Below are positions 37,201-47,817 of a stretch of 64,000 nucleotides of DNA, one piece after another. A program made the translations under genes and the position numbers. Where the stretch lies: NCBI GenBank assembly GCA_040757595.1, contig JBFLWP010000005.1, forward strand, positions 62,001-126,000, in the 5' to 3' direction. The DNA is from Nitrospirota bacterium (GTDB lineage Bacteria; Nitrospirota; Nitrospiria; Nitrospirales; Nitrospiraceae). The notes beneath the pieces are model-generated. The model did not search any database. It saw nothing but the letters and a program-made list of their open reading frames with translations, and had not been told where the DNA came from. Within the stretch, counting starts at the first letter, position 1. The number at the start of each line of letters is the position of its first letter.

Positions 37201-37919
37201 ATTACGGTTCACGCAAGGCCCCGCTGCATCGCATCACGATGCGGCCAGGGACAATGGGGTATCGAGTGACGGAAATCATTGACAGGGGGGAGGTCGGCAA
37301 TGCGTTCTGCGTGGTGGAGCCGGAGACAAAGACCTTCTTGCTGGAAGGCGGCGTGGTCACAGGGAACTGCTTCGCGATCGCGATCTCGCTCGGGCTCCAG
37401 CACGGGGTCCCGCTGGAGGAGTTCGTCGAGGCCTTCCTGTTCACGCGCTTCGAGCCGAACGGGCCGGTCAAATTGAACGACCGGATCAAGATGTCCACCT
37501 CGATCATTGATTACGTGTTCCGCGAGCTGGCGATCACGTACCTGGGCCGGAGCGACCTGGCGCAGGTCCAGCCCGACGACCTCCGCATGGACACGGTGAA
37601 GAAGGACGAGCCGGTCTGCGAGGACAGCGAGCCGGTGGACGTGCACGATCTGGAGCCGGCCGGGATCGCGCCCCTCATGCCGGCGCGGCAGGGGAACGGC
37701 ACGAGCCCCGGGGCCAACGGACAGGGCAACGGCCACGGCAACGGCGGCGTGGCGCTCGAAGTCCGGCGCGAGACGCTGACCTACACGACCGAAATCCAGC
37801 GGGCGCGGCTCAAGGGCTACGAGGGCGACCCCTGTCCTGAGTGCAAGGAGTTCAAGCTGGTCCGCAACGGCACCTGCCTCAAGTGCATGGGCTGCGGGGC
37901 GACCAGCGGCTGTTCGTGA
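31284..37919 (+). CDS. nrdJ: Adenosylcobalamin-dependent ribonucleotide reductase with three inteins
   Basis: A 2211-codon gene. Removing three inteins (residues 462-832, 844-1210, 1736-2028) leaves about 1180 residues, normal for the long class II enzyme that reduces ribonucleotides with a B12-generated thiyl radical. Extein motifs are [29 protein letters not shown], the spliced active site [16 protein letters not shown] and [20 protein letters not shown]. The C-terminus has CPECKEF then CLKCMGC, the zinc/redox tail. The start is GTG at 31284 with GGAGGGAG upstream. Intein 1 is inserted directly before the catalytic Cys of NPCSE, and only 11 residues separate it from intein 2. It is controlled by NrdR-like boxes and a leader terminator. 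Confidence 0.96.
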   Translation: MRIERRFTQKGQGPYAGISFVKRSSEIRNPDGSVVFRLDDIAVPEHWSQLAVDILAQKYFRKAGVPQVGPDGKPLVGSDGKPVLGGERDARQVFDRLAGCWTHWGKSHGYFKTEEDAAAFYDELCHMLARQMAAPNSPQWFNTGLHHAYGLSGPAQGHYYVDPKTKKMVKASNAFEHPQPHACFIQSIADDLVNENGIMDLWVREARLFKYGSGTGTNFSRLRGENEPLSGGGKSSGLMSFLKIGDRAAGAIKSGGTTRRAAKMVCLDLDHPDVEEFINWKVIEEQKVAAMVTGSKICAKRLNEVLKACHVSDGNGGARVETDPERNPGLKQAIHAARQSAVPEAYIQRMFAYAHEGFTHFVFHEYDTNFEGRAYQTVSGQNSNNSIRVPDGFFEALEKDGDWELRRRTDGKVAKRVKARDLWDQIAWAAWLCADPGLQYDTTINEWHTCPEDGRINASNPCVTGDTLVATAEGWRRIDELVGKTARIIGADGQPHLVTRVFPTGRKPVFTLTTRSGYRVRITGDHLVLTVDRGDVPVSDLTTEDRLFLQGPGFGRRTMPADLALGIGVAVGDGCLTRSVIRGHEEENVILTMHPNESAVLASIAGAVNLQKAALKAVGSGGRNDGVHVTRSATGARLSFGSRPVVDLFRQFAVLDEGSENKRFTQAVFDLDKPTLAPLLRGLFTADGTVANYGEKSQDVSLHSTSLELLRQVQLLLLSFGIKSKLYENRRGGEGASVLPDGKGGTKAYPVQEVHSLRISRSSRFLFEREIGFHPESPKSAALAKLNAEVGAYRDEFTDAVASVESAGEEEVFDLAEEATRHFVAAGLVVHNCSEYMFLDDTACLAGDMRIATREGLVPVAELYRRQQEGEAIFIKTELATEAADHRQLAYHPAIVVKTGRKQVYRVKLSTGQELRLTDDHRVLTENGWKEVRHLVINEDAIEMQRESAPIDFGACGEAEIERALFLGWLLGDGVFTEESGAHLVFGPEDVHARERLGTYFQRLHREHGGQERGIHIHEQKDGVCQIGTTAKTVAGYLKSLGMKPATAISKRVPDPLFTAPKAVQAAFIGALFSADGCVDVKETPDASFFSVHLASSSRELLRDVQVLLADFGIRSYIGWYHPASRKNAQGQLRIYGYQAYKFCHLIGFPLSPRKAKEAMTVAEQPWRGNVNEGRRARVVDIVQEGIEDVYDVSEPVTHSLIAEGLIVHNCNLASLNLGEFYTEDGQFLLEDFRHAVRLWTIVLEISVLMASFPSKAIAEKSYVFRTLGLGYANLGTILMRLGIPYDSPRARAICGALTAILTGESYATSAEMAAELGPFEGYKKNREPMLRVIRNHRRAAYNAMPEEYEGLTITPQGIQAEHCPPDLLLGARRAWDRAVELGSAYGFRNAQVTCIAPTGTIGLVMDCDTTGIEPDFALVKFKKLAGGGYFKIINQSLPPALATLGYSEAQIQDIVTYCTGRGTLNGAPFINHESLQAKGFDGAALDRLEAALGQAFEIQFAFNKWTLGEAFCREKLGFTDAQLNDPAFTMLKALGFTQEQILAANDYCCGTMTVEGAPHLLPEHLPVFDCANRCGRTGKRFIPVDAHIRMMAAAQPFISGAISKTINMPAEATVEDVKAAYLLSWRLMVKAVALYRDGSKLSQPLNASSDSGALAEAVVAGDVLATAEKVTEKVLVRFLAKRRRMPERRVGYTQKAIVGGHKIYLRTGEYADGTLGEIFLDMHKEGAAFRSLMNCFHGETRFFHKNQLVALQDAVGEEVLVTCADGKQRHAKVEHFGQQNFVEVVLKPVDGRSTGFRRVFKATRDHRWILADGTVTTQLRVGDVLAAMAEVPIEDTNDEGFMHGFVFGDGWRHTYYPERHMLQLCGDKDHKHFERLKRQADCVSYPPSMGGNARLTFIRDANLKALPDDSKVGHDYITSFIQGWIAADGGKGKYDSILLCTQNQEAAEWLLARAPFYGYTVVGYSVNDADTNYGSRKAPLHRITMRPGTMGYRVTEIIDRGEVGNAFCVVEPETKTFLLEGGVVTGNCFAIAISLGLQHGVPLEEFVEAFLFTRFEPNGPVKLNDRIKMSTSIIDYVFRELAITYLGRSDLAQVQPDDLRMDTVKKDEPVCEDSEPVDVHDLEPAGIAPLMPARQGNGTSPGANGQGNGHGNGGVALEVRRETLTYTTEIQRARLKGYEGDPCPECKEFKLVRNGTCLKCMGCGATSGCS
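32667..33779 (+). mobile_element. Intein 1 of NrdJ (371 residues)
   Basis: It starts at Cys462 ([20 protein letters not shown]), has the block B histidine in ITGDHLVL, and ends VVHN before Cys833 of the host. Endonuclease-type motifs [11 protein letters not shown] and [11 protein letters not shown] indicate a LAGLIDADG homing domain. The penultimate His and terminal Asn are present, so splicing should be complete. Insertion is at the NP/C junction of the catalytic loop. Confidence 0.93.
33813..34913 (+). mobile_element. Intein 2 of NrdJ (367 residues)
   Basis: It starts at Cys844 ([20 protein letters not shown]), has block B in [13 protein letters not shown], and ends LIVHN before CNLASLNL. 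The LAGLIDADG pair is [11 protein letters not shown] and [11 protein letters not shown]. Splicing residues are canonical. It begins only 11 residues after intein 1 ends. Confidence 0.93.
36489..37367 (+). mobile_element. Intein 3 of NrdJ (293 residues), penultimate Gly
   Basis: It starts at Cys1736 ([18 protein letters not shown]), has block B in ATRDHRWIL, and ends GGVVTGN before CFAIAISLG. The usual penultimate His is Gly. Endonuclease-like motifs are HGFVFGDGW and [11 protein letters not shown]. It is visibly less GC-rich than the exteins and inteins 1-2, which suggests a later arrival from another source. Confidence 0.92.
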
Positions 37920-37936
37920 AGTCGGAGGAGAGGACG

Positions 37937-38350
37937 ATGAGCACGGTTGTACGTGAAGTTCCCAGGCAATCGCCCCACGACTACATCGTGAGCCTGGTCG
38001 CGCAGCGCTGGGCCAAGGCGGTGGAGTCCCGGATCACGGTCAACATCGGCGCCCCGCCGAACGGGCTGGTCGGGGAGCGGCGGAAGTACCCGGACATCGT
38101 CGGCTGGCGGTTCCGGCCGGACCAGAACAACGAGGTCGAGTGGATCGCCGAGGTGGAGACCGAACAGTCCCTCTCCCAGCCGGGCGCGCGGGAGCGGCTC
38201 AAGGACTATGCGGCCCTGAACGTGCCCTTCTACCTGTTCGTCCCCAAGGGCTACCGGACGGTGGCCCAGGTGCTGGGGGTGCGGGCCGGGATCCAGCTCA
38301 ACGGCATCTACGAATACACCCTGGTGAACGATGCGCTGCAGATTTCGTGA
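37937..38350 (+). CDS. Hypothetical protein downstream of nrdJ, PD-(D/E)XK-like
   Basis: A 137-residue protein. The order PDIVGWRF, then EWIAEVETEQSL, then YLFVPKGY resembles the Asp...Glu-x-Glu/Lys pattern of PD-(D/E)XK nuclease folds, but the catalytic Lys position is not convincing. The start ATG at 37937 follows GGAGGAGAGG. It lies 17 bases after nrdJ, so it is probably co-transcribed. Function is unknown. Confidence 0.65.
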   Translation: MSTVVREVPRQSPHDYIVSLVAQRWAKAVESRITVNIGAPPNGLVGERRKYPDIVGWRFRPDQNNEVEWIAEVETEQSLSQPGARERLKDYAALNVPFYLFVPKGYRTVAQVLGVRAGIQLNGIYEYTLVNDALQIS

Positions 38351-38641
38351 GCGGAAAAACTGGTGCGGCAGGCCCAGGGCGCCCCGCAAGGCGGGCTCGC
38401 GCCCCTACAACCCCTTCTGCCTGCTCATGCGGCAGAAGATGCCGCGCCGGATCGCCCGCCGCCTCGTGAAGTAGGGCGGCCGGAAACAGCGCTCGCGCCA
38501 GTCCAGGGGGGGATGCCGGCCGACCGTTTGTTTGCGATCCGCACCGTCGTCTTTTTGACTGGGCTATTGGGTAGAAAGATGGTTGGTGACATGGTTAGGC
38601 CGGTATCTTGAGTATTTGGGAGGAGAAGGAGGTGAGACCCC
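38351..38641. other. Intergenic region before the restriction-modification island
   Basis: 291 bases without a supported gene. GC content falls along it from host-like to AT-richer. The last 20 bases carry an unusually strong ribosome-binding sequence (AAGGAGGTGA). A TTGACT at about 38556 lacks a convincing -10 partner. Confidence 0.5.
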
Positions 38642-38776
38642 ATGGCTCACCGGAAGGTGACGAGCGCTGCTGCTGCCAGCAAGGCGGCCAGGATTCTGCG
38701 GAATCCCAGAGCCAGTAAAGCCGCCAAGTCCGCTGCTGGCAGTGCCCTCAGCCAAAGACCTGGTAGGAGGCACTGA
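38642..38776 (+). CDS. 44-residue basic Ala/Ser/Lys-rich protein
   Basis: The protein begins MAHRKVTSAAAASKAARIL and ends SALSQRPGRRH. Eleven Arg/Lys residues and an Ala/Ser-rich repeat-like layout (ASKAARILRNPRASKAAKSA) suggest a small nucleic-acid-binding helix. Similar short proteins ending in KSAAGSALSQ are, as far as I recall, widespread without known function. AAGGAGGTGA lies seven bases before the ATG, nearly a perfect match to the 16S tail. It leads the restriction-modification island. Confidence 0.65.
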   Translation: MAHRKVTSAAAASKAARILRNPRASKAAKSAAGSALSQRPGRRH

Positions 38777-38986
38777 GCATATCTAATCGTCCAGCGCACG
38801 GGCGATAGTGGGGGATGCTGGTTATCTGTATCCCCCTTCTCGACCTAGGGTAGGAGTATGGGTAGAATAGCTTCCGCGCATTTGGTGCAGGACACTGTGA
38901 AGCGAAGTGGAAAGATAGAAAGTGACCCTAGACGCAACAAGTGCGTCCAGCGCGTCAGCCTGCGCAATAATCCACGCAGTTTCTGG

Positions 38987-39934
38987 ATGTGCAGTGAAGG
39001 AGGATTGACCACTCTTCCAGCCTTCAGTCATCTCCCAAAACCATATTATCGTACAGAACTAGGAACAGCGTACCTTGGGAACGCGCTGGAGCTTGTCCGC
39101 AAGGTTCCTGATAACTCTGTAAACCTGATTCTGACCTCGCCGCCGTTTGCGCTAACTCGGAAGAAAGAATATGGAAATTTCTCGGCTGATGAATACGTGG
39201 AATGGTTTGTGGAATTCGCAAAGGAGTTTCGCAGAGTTCTCAGTGAAGATGGTTCTTTTGTGCTTGATCTTGGGGGAGCTTATCTGCCCGGATTCCCCGT
39301 ACGTACGATTTATCAGTACGAGTTGTTGATTCGCCTCTGCAAGGAAGTCGGGTTCTACCTGGCTCAGGAGATGTTTCACTATAATCCTGCCAGGCTTCCA
39401 GCTCCTGCCGAGTGGGTTAATGTGCGACGTGTGCGCGTAAAAGACAGCGTCAACGTCGTGTGGTGGTTGTCGAAAGGAAGGGCCCCTAAAGCTGATAATC
39501 GCAAGGTCTTGCGGCCCTATGGTGACAGCATGAAGCATCTTCTCCGTAACGGTTACAAAGCCAAGTTACGACCAAGCGGTCATGACATTTCAACAAAGTT
39601 TTTGAAGGACAACCAGGGAGCTATTCCTCCAAACCTTCTAGAGCTTGCGAACACAGAGTCGAATAGTTCCTACTTGCGCAGTTGCAAAGAGAATGGCGTG
39701 AAGCCACATCCAGCGAGATTCCCGGCTGGGTTCCCGGAATTCTTTGTTAAGCTAACCACCGATGCCTTTGATGTTGTGCTTGACCCTTTTGCAGGATCGA
39801 ACACCACAGGTTGGGTTGCAGAGAGGCTTAAACGGAAGTGGATTGCCTTTGAGCTTCGCGAGGACTACCTTTTTGCAAGTCAGTTCCGCTTTGAGTCGCC
39901 CAATGGTCTGTTCCCTCTTTTGTCCTCCTCGTGA
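38987..39934 (+). CDS. DNA methyltransferase, probably N4-cytosine type
   Basis: A beta-class amino-methyltransferase of about 315 residues. The catalytic motif TSPPF (in NLILTSPPFALTRK) comes first and the SAM-binding motif VVLDPFAGSNTTG last, the order of the beta class. SPPF/Y favours N4-methylcytosine. The ATG at 38987 is next to the conserved start; ATG 38858 would add 43 unrelated residues. GC content is lower than the surroundings. It is paired with the HNH endonuclease 23 bases downstream. Confidence 0.88.
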   Translation: MCSEGGLTTLPAFSHLPKPYYRTELGTAYLGNALELVRKVPDNSVNLILTSPPFALTRKKEYGNFSADEYVEWFVEFAKEFRRVLSEDGSFVLDLGGAYLPGFPVRTIYQYELLIRLCKEVGFYLAQEMFHYNPARLPAPAEWVNVRRVRVKDSVNVVWWLSKGRAPKADNRKVLRPYGDSMKHLLRNGYKAKLRPSGHDISTKFLKDNQGAIPPNLLELANTESNSSYLRSCKENGVKPHPARFPAGFPEFFVKLTTDAFDVVLDPFAGSNTTGWVAERLKRKWIAFELREDYLFASQFRFESPNGLFPLLSSS

Positions 39935-39957
39935 ACCTCGTGTGAGATCGCAGTCTG

Positions 39958-40953
39958 ATGCCTCGGCTGAGGAAGCCTGAACTGCTGGAAAAAGTACTTG
40001 CTGCGATCAGGTTGTGCGGTTGGCAGTTCATCGTCTTAACCCCCGGCCATCCCTTTCGCATTCGAATCTACCGAGACAGCGAGGCATACACATTTCGAGT
40101 CTATATCTGGAATCTGACCCATGGTGGTGGCCCTGCACGACCGCCAGATGAGTATAGAATCCAGATCACGGGCATCACTCGGTTTGAGCGCGAACCCTAT
40201 GGAAAGACGCTCATTCTCGGATGGTGGGCTGAAGCTGATGTGTTTGCCGGGTTCGACTACAGGAAGCACTCCGGTCCGCTCGGCGCATCGCCGTCGATCC
40301 AGATAAGGGAATCTTTCCTTCGAGAGGCCTATGAGAGGGGCTTTTCGCCCTGCGACAAAGGAAATAGGGAAGTTGCCATCGCCTTTAAGCCGAGCCTTTT
40401 TTGTGAGTATGTGCGTTCTTTGGAGGACCTGCACGATGCTGGCAGGGTCAGAACTGATCTCGACGCTCTTAGGGCGGTTGCTGAAAATCCCCTGGTCGTT
40501 AACGATTCGGATTTAGAGAATGTAACAGCAGCACGTAGGAAGGCTATCGCCTCTGTTCTTCGAAATCTCCGGGACACCTCGTTTCAAGACCGTGTTCTTA
40601 CAAGTTACTCGCATCGTTGCGCGATGTGTGGGCTGCAGATGGATCTCGTAGAGGCCGCGCACATCGTCCCTGTTAGAGCTCCCAACAGCACGGATGAGAC
40701 CTGTAATGGCCTAGCACTATGTGCGCTTCACCATAAAGCGTATGACAGATCCGTCCTCGATGTCTCCGACACCTACAGAGTCGTCGTAAGCAACAGAGAA
40801 AAAGACCGGCTTACGAGTATAGGACACGATGGTGGATTAGATAGTTTTGTAGAAGCCCTGCGACCTCTGATACTACTACCACCTGCAATTGGTGACCGCC
40901 CACGTATTGAATACCTCAGGAGGAGTCGAGAAATTAGGAGATGGGTTCCATAA
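39958..40953 (+). CDS. HNH restriction endonuclease
   Basis: A 331-residue protein. The N-terminal 200 residues are unrecognised and likely hold the recognition domain. The C-terminal HNH module has CAMCGLQMDLVEAAHIVPV, then CNGLALCALHHKAYD (zinc Cys pair, catalytic His, Asn and His). Its position after an N4C-type methyltransferase makes it the restriction partner of a type II system. Codon use and base composition match the methyltransferase, not the host. Confidence 0.85.
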   Translation: MPRLRKPELLEKVLAAIRLCGWQFIVLTPGHPFRIRIYRDSEAYTFRVYIWNLTHGGGPARPPDEYRIQITGITRFEREPYGKTLILGWWAEADVFAGFDYRKHSGPLGASPSIQIRESFLREAYERGFSPCDKGNREVAIAFKPSLFCEYVRSLEDLHDAGRVRTDLDALRAVAENPLVVNDSDLENVTAARRKAIASVLRNLRDTSFQDRVLTSYSHRCAMCGLQMDLVEAAHIVPVRAPNSTDETCNGLALCALHHKAYDRSVLDVSDTYRVVVSNREKDRLTSIGHDGGLDSFVEALRPLILLPPAIGDRPRIEYLRRSREIRRWVP

Positions 40954-41002
40954 GGCATGCCCCTAAGAGAGGCCGGTGGTCCCCCGACGAAAGGATTTTG
41001 CG

Positions 41003-41209
41003 ATGGGAAGAAAGACAAAGGTCATGAGGAGGACGTGGAAAGTGGTGCTGGAGAGCGAACCATACGGAAGGGAAGAATTCGACGAAGACTCTTCCTTCGC
41101 TTCCGCACTCGCCAAGTTTAACAGACTTGCTGGTTCTGCGGAGGAAGAGTTCAGAAAGGATCGGATCCAGCGCGAAGTCTCCCTTGTGTGTGTGTGTGTT
41201 ATTGGCTGA
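41003..41209 (+). CDS. Small hypothetical protein ending in a TG-repeat tract
   Basis: A 68-residue charged protein (MGRKTKVMRRTWKVVLESEP) with AAAGGA before the ATG. The C-terminal codons run through a (TG)7 tract at 41185-41198 (VCVCVIG). It is unrecognised. It closes the AT-richer island. Confidence 0.5.
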   Translation: MGRKTKVMRRTWKVVLESEPYGREEFDEDSSFASALAKFNRLAGSAEEEFRKDRIQREVSLVCVCVIG

Positions 41210-41322
41210 GGCGAGTTTAAATATGCCGGCAGACTTGGAAGTTCGCATGATCAGTTGCCAAGACCTGAGTAATCTGGCTACCATGTCCTTGCTGGCGGTG
41301 AGCTCTCAGAATCAGCCCTGCA

Positions 41323-41610
41323 ATGAATCCGGATCGGGCACAAGTGGAACGGGACTGGCGGACCCGCGGGTTCAGTTGCGGGCTTTGGACCGATCCGCCG
41401 GGACAGGTCTGGGAGGATTATGTCCACGGGGTGGATGAGTTGCTGATGGTCCTGGAAGGGGAGCTGGAGCTGGAAATGCAAGGCCGGACGTTCCGGCCGA
41501 AGGTGGGGGAGGAGGTCTTCATCCCGGCCCGTGTGACCCATTCGGTGCGGAACGTGGGCGGCACGACCGCCAGGTGGCTGTACGGATACAGGCACGAGGC
41601 GAGGGGCTAG
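41323..41610 (+). CDS. Single-domain cupin protein
   Basis: A 95-residue small beta barrel. Motif 1 is weak (DYVHGVDELLMVLEGELELE) and motif 2 is EEVFIPARVTHSVRNVG, with one clear His. Metal binding and substrate are unknown. The 3' end runs into short CGAGG/CTAGAGG words (41588-41630) like the repeat cassettes. Confidence 0.8.
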   Translation: MNPDRAQVERDWRTRGFSCGLWTDPPGQVWEDYVHGVDELLMVLEGELELEMQGRTFRPKVGEEVFIPARVTHSVRNVGGTTARWLYGYRHEARG

Positions 41611-41630
41611 AGGCTAGAGGGCGGCCTGGG
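41588..41630. repeat. Single-arm short-word repeat (CGAGGCG/GCTAGAG type)
   Basis: CACGAGGCGAGGGGCTAGAG and the following GCTAGAGG repeat one word between the cupin and ACT genes. No opposite arm is visible. Confidence 0.5.
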
Positions 41631-41647
41631 AAAGCGGAGAGAAGACG

Positions 41648-42064
41648 ATGCCGAAGACGACGCAGATCGTGATCAGCGAGGAGAGCAAGCCGGGCATTCT
41701 GGCGAAGGTGGCCGCGACGCTTGGGGCGGCCGGGGTGAACATCAAGGCCTTCTCGGCGCCGGAAGTGACCCAGAGCGGCAAGGGGCAGCTACGGCTGATC
41801 GTGGACCATCTGGAGAAGGCCCGGGCCGTGTTCAAGGCGGAACAGATCGAGTTCCGCGAGGAGCCGGCCCTGGTCTTGAGTCTGGAGAACAAGCCCGGCG
41901 CCCTGAGCGAGGTAGCCCAGCACCTGAAGCAGGCCAGGATCAACATCGAATGTGCCTACCTGACCCCGTCCCGCGAGGGCCGGCGCGCGATCGTGATCAT
42001 GACCGTTTCCGACACGGACAAGGCGCTGGCGGTTCTGCGGGACCAGTCGCTCGACGAGATTTAA
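41648..42064 (+). CDS. Tandem ACT-domain protein
   Basis: A 138-residue protein of two ACT domains: ISEESKPGILAKVAATLGAAGVNI (residues 9-32) and LENKPGALSEVAQHLKQARINI (residues 79-100). Such stand-alone pairs bind amino acids and act as sensors. The ligand is unknown. It ends two bases before the RlpA gene. Confidence 0.85.
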   Translation: MPKTTQIVISEESKPGILAKVAATLGAAGVNIKAFSAPEVTQSGKGQLRLIVDHLEKARAVFKAEQIEFREEPALVLSLENKPGALSEVAQHLKQARINIECAYLTPSREGRRAIVIMTVSDTDKALAVLRDQSLDEI

Positions 42065-42066
42065 GG

Positions 42067-42741
42067 ATGATGTCCCGCCGGGGAACCAGCAGCCTCCTCG
42101 TCCTTCTCTTTCCAGTCCTCCTCTGGCTGGTCCACGGCTGCGCCGGCCGCCCAGCCGCCCGAGCCCCCTATCCGGCCGGTTACCCGATCGGCTATGTGGA
42201 ACGGGGCGTCGCCTCCTGGTACGGACCTGGGTTCCACGGAAACAAGACCGCCAGCGGGGAGCGGTACAACATGCACCAGTTGACCGCGGCCCACCGGACC
42301 CTGCCCCTGGGCTCCGTCGCAGTCGTCCGCACCCTCTCCAACGGCCGGACCGTCACGGTCCGGATCAACGACCGGGGTCCCTTCGCCAAGGGGCGGATCC
42401 TCGACCTCTCCTTTGCCGCGGCCCAGGCTCTTGGCCTGACCGGGCCAGGCACCGACGAGGTGGAACTGCGTGTCATCCGATACGAGGGCCGGCCCGGCGC
42501 GATGGGTTACCTGCGGGTCCAGGTTGGCTCCTTCGCGGAACGGGCCAACGCCCAGGGGCTGGCGGCCAGGCTCAAGGACCAGTATCCGGACGTGCGGATC
42601 ATGGAGGTGGAGCTGCCGTCCGGGAGACGCTACCGGGTGCTGGTCGGGCAGTTCACCTCCGAGAGCCAGGCCGAGGGGGTGGCCAGGAGGCTGGGTTCCC
42701 TTCTCGACCTAGACCCCCTGGTGCTCCGGGACGACACCTGA
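42067..42741 (+). CDS. rlpA: RlpA-family septal ring lipoprotein with SPOR domain
   Basis: A 224-residue predicted lipoprotein (hydrophobic LLVLLFPVLLWLVHGC). The double-psi beta-barrel domain (residues about 45-135) has VASWYGPGFHGNKTASGERY and VRINDRGPFAKGRILDLS, with the catalytic-type Asp. A SPOR domain follows (about 150-220, YLRVQVGSFAERANAQGLAA), which binds denuded septal peptidoglycan. It probably acts in daughter-cell separation as a lytic transglycosylase. The start is ATG 42067 (or 42070). Confidence 0.9.
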   Translation: MMSRRGTSSLLVLLFPVLLWLVHGCAGRPAARAPYPAGYPIGYVERGVASWYGPGFHGNKTASGERYNMHQLTAAHRTLPLGSVAVVRTLSNGRTVTVRINDRGPFAKGRILDLSFAAAQALGLTGPGTDEVELRVIRYEGRPGAMGYLRVQVGSFAERANAQGLAARLKDQYPDVRIMEVELPSGRRYRVLVGQFTSESQAEGVARRLGSLLDLDPLVLRDDT

Positions 42742-42967
42742 AAATTTTCATATCCAATTGTTTTTATTTAACTTTTAACTATCGGCATTGATTGGATTCG
42801 GAACCTATGGTACAACTATGGCCCCATGGATGACGGTGGGCCCATAGGATCCCAGTCGGTCGTTCCACCCCTCAGTTCCCCTGTTTCCGCCCTTTCCGCC
42901 GGCCGGAGGAAGACCGGGCCTCGGCCCAGCCTTTCCTCCTTGGTCGTTCTCCCGTAAACGGAACTTT
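42742..42967 (+). promoter_or_regulatory. AT-rich region with candidate promoter before the CNNM/CorC gene
   Basis: Bases 42742-42790 are markedly AT-rich. TTGATT at about 42788, a 17-base spacer and TACAAC form a weak sigma70-like promoter. CTATGG and CCATAG words (42805-42850) form an imperfect inverted repeat in the leader, of unknown role. Confidence 0.4.
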
Positions 42968-44215
42968 ATGGAGTTTCTGATCCTCTTCACCCTGATTTTT
43001 CTGTCTGCCGTGATCTCGGCAGCCGAGATCGGCTTTTTCTCGGTCAACGAGACCAGGCTCCGGGCCCTGGCCGAGCAGGGGGGCAAGCGTGCGGCCACGG
43101 CCCTCTTTCTCCGGTCCAACCCGCAGCGGCTTCTCTCGACGATCATGATCGGGGACAACTTGGTCAACATCGGGGCCGCCTCGTTCGCGACGATCCTGAC
43201 GATCCGGTACTTCGGCTCGGAGGCCGTGGCGATTGCCACGGGCATCCTGACCTTTCTCATCCTCATCTTCGGCGACATCGTGCCCAAGACCCTCGCGGCC
43301 AAACACTCGATCCCGATCGTGCTCACCATGGCCTATCCGGTCTACTGGATCGAGCAACTCCTGTCGCCGGTCCTCTTCGTGCTGGAACCGATGATCGCCA
43401 AGCTGACGGGGGGCAAGGGCCTGACGGTCCCGTTCGTGACCGAAGAGGAGCTCAAGATCATGCTGGACGTCGGGGGGAAGGCGGGGGTGATCGAGACCGA
43501 AGAGGTCAAGATGATCAAGAACGTCTTCCACCTGAACGACATCATGGCGGAGGACGTGATGACCCCCCGCATCTACGTCTTCGCGCTGGACGGGAGCCTC
43601 AAGCTCAAGGACGCGCAGGAGCGGCTCTTCGCGTCCAAGTACTCCCGCGTGCCCCTCTACGACGGGACTCTGGACAACATCACCGGCATCCTCTACAAGA
43701 CCAAGGCGCTGATGGAGCTGGCCCAGGGCCACTGCGACGTCCAACTCAAGGCCATCGCCCACCCGGCCATCTTCGTTCCCCGGAGCAAACCCGCCGACGA
43801 CCTGATGAAGCAATTCCAGCAGGAGAAGCGCCACATGGCGATCGTCGTGAACGAGTTCGGTGGCGTCATGGGCCTGGTCACGCTGGAGGACCTGCTCGAG
43901 GAGGTGGTCGGGGAGATCATGGACGAGACCGACATCACCGAGGAGCTGATCAAGCGGATCGGGAAGAACCAGATCCTGGTCCACGGGCGGACCGAGGTGC
44001 GCCGGATCAACGAGTTCCTGAAGGTCGGCCTGAACGAGGAGGCGAACACGATCAGCGGCCTGATCCAGGAGCAGCTCGGCCGGATTCCGGCCGTGGGGGA
44101 GGAGGTCCGGGCCGGCCAGTGCCGGCTGATCGTGCACGAGGCCGATCCCCGGTCCATCAAGAGCGTGATGATCCTGAAAGAGGAGCGGGCCGAACGGGTG
44201 GAAGCGCCGGAGGAG

Positions 44216-44242
<27 letters not shown>
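42968..44242 (+). CDS. CNNM/CorC-family membrane protein (DUF21-CBS-CorC_HlyC)
   Basis: A 424-residue protein. The DUF21 membrane region (residues 1-150, GDNLVNIGAASFATILTI and FGDIVPKTLAAKHS) is followed by a CBS pair (about 195-320, VMTPR and VVNEFGGVMGLVTLEDLLEE). A C-terminal CorC_HlyC domain (about 340-410) completes it. Family members are linked to magnesium or cobalt efflux, and the hemolysin label is historical. Its 3' end overlaps the convergent diguanylate cyclase gene by 27 bases. Confidence 0.9.
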
Positions 44243-47739
<3,497 letters not shown>

Positions 47740-47815
47740 TCAGCTTTCAGCAATCAGCGGACTTTTGCAAGCTGACCTCTGAAAACTGACAACTTAAAAC
47801 TGATAACCGATGGTC
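47740..47815. repeat. Intergenic short-word repeat cassette (CAGC/ACTGAAAAC type)
   Basis: The left arm at 47740-47765 has CAGCTTTCAGCAATCAGC. The right arm at 47775-47812 has GCTGACCTCTGAAAACTGAC and further AACTGATAAC words. The arms are partial reverse complements, and the AACTGA word also occurs at 16.5 kb. Confidence 0.68.
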
Positions 47816-47817
47816 CC

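Noticed and set aside
38140-38640. Open frames overlapping and following the gene downstream of nrdJ, including one ending LLMRQKMPRRIARRLVK.
   Set aside because: They have no start codon with a ribosome-binding site, no recognisable domain, and the first part overlaps a better-supported gene in another frame.
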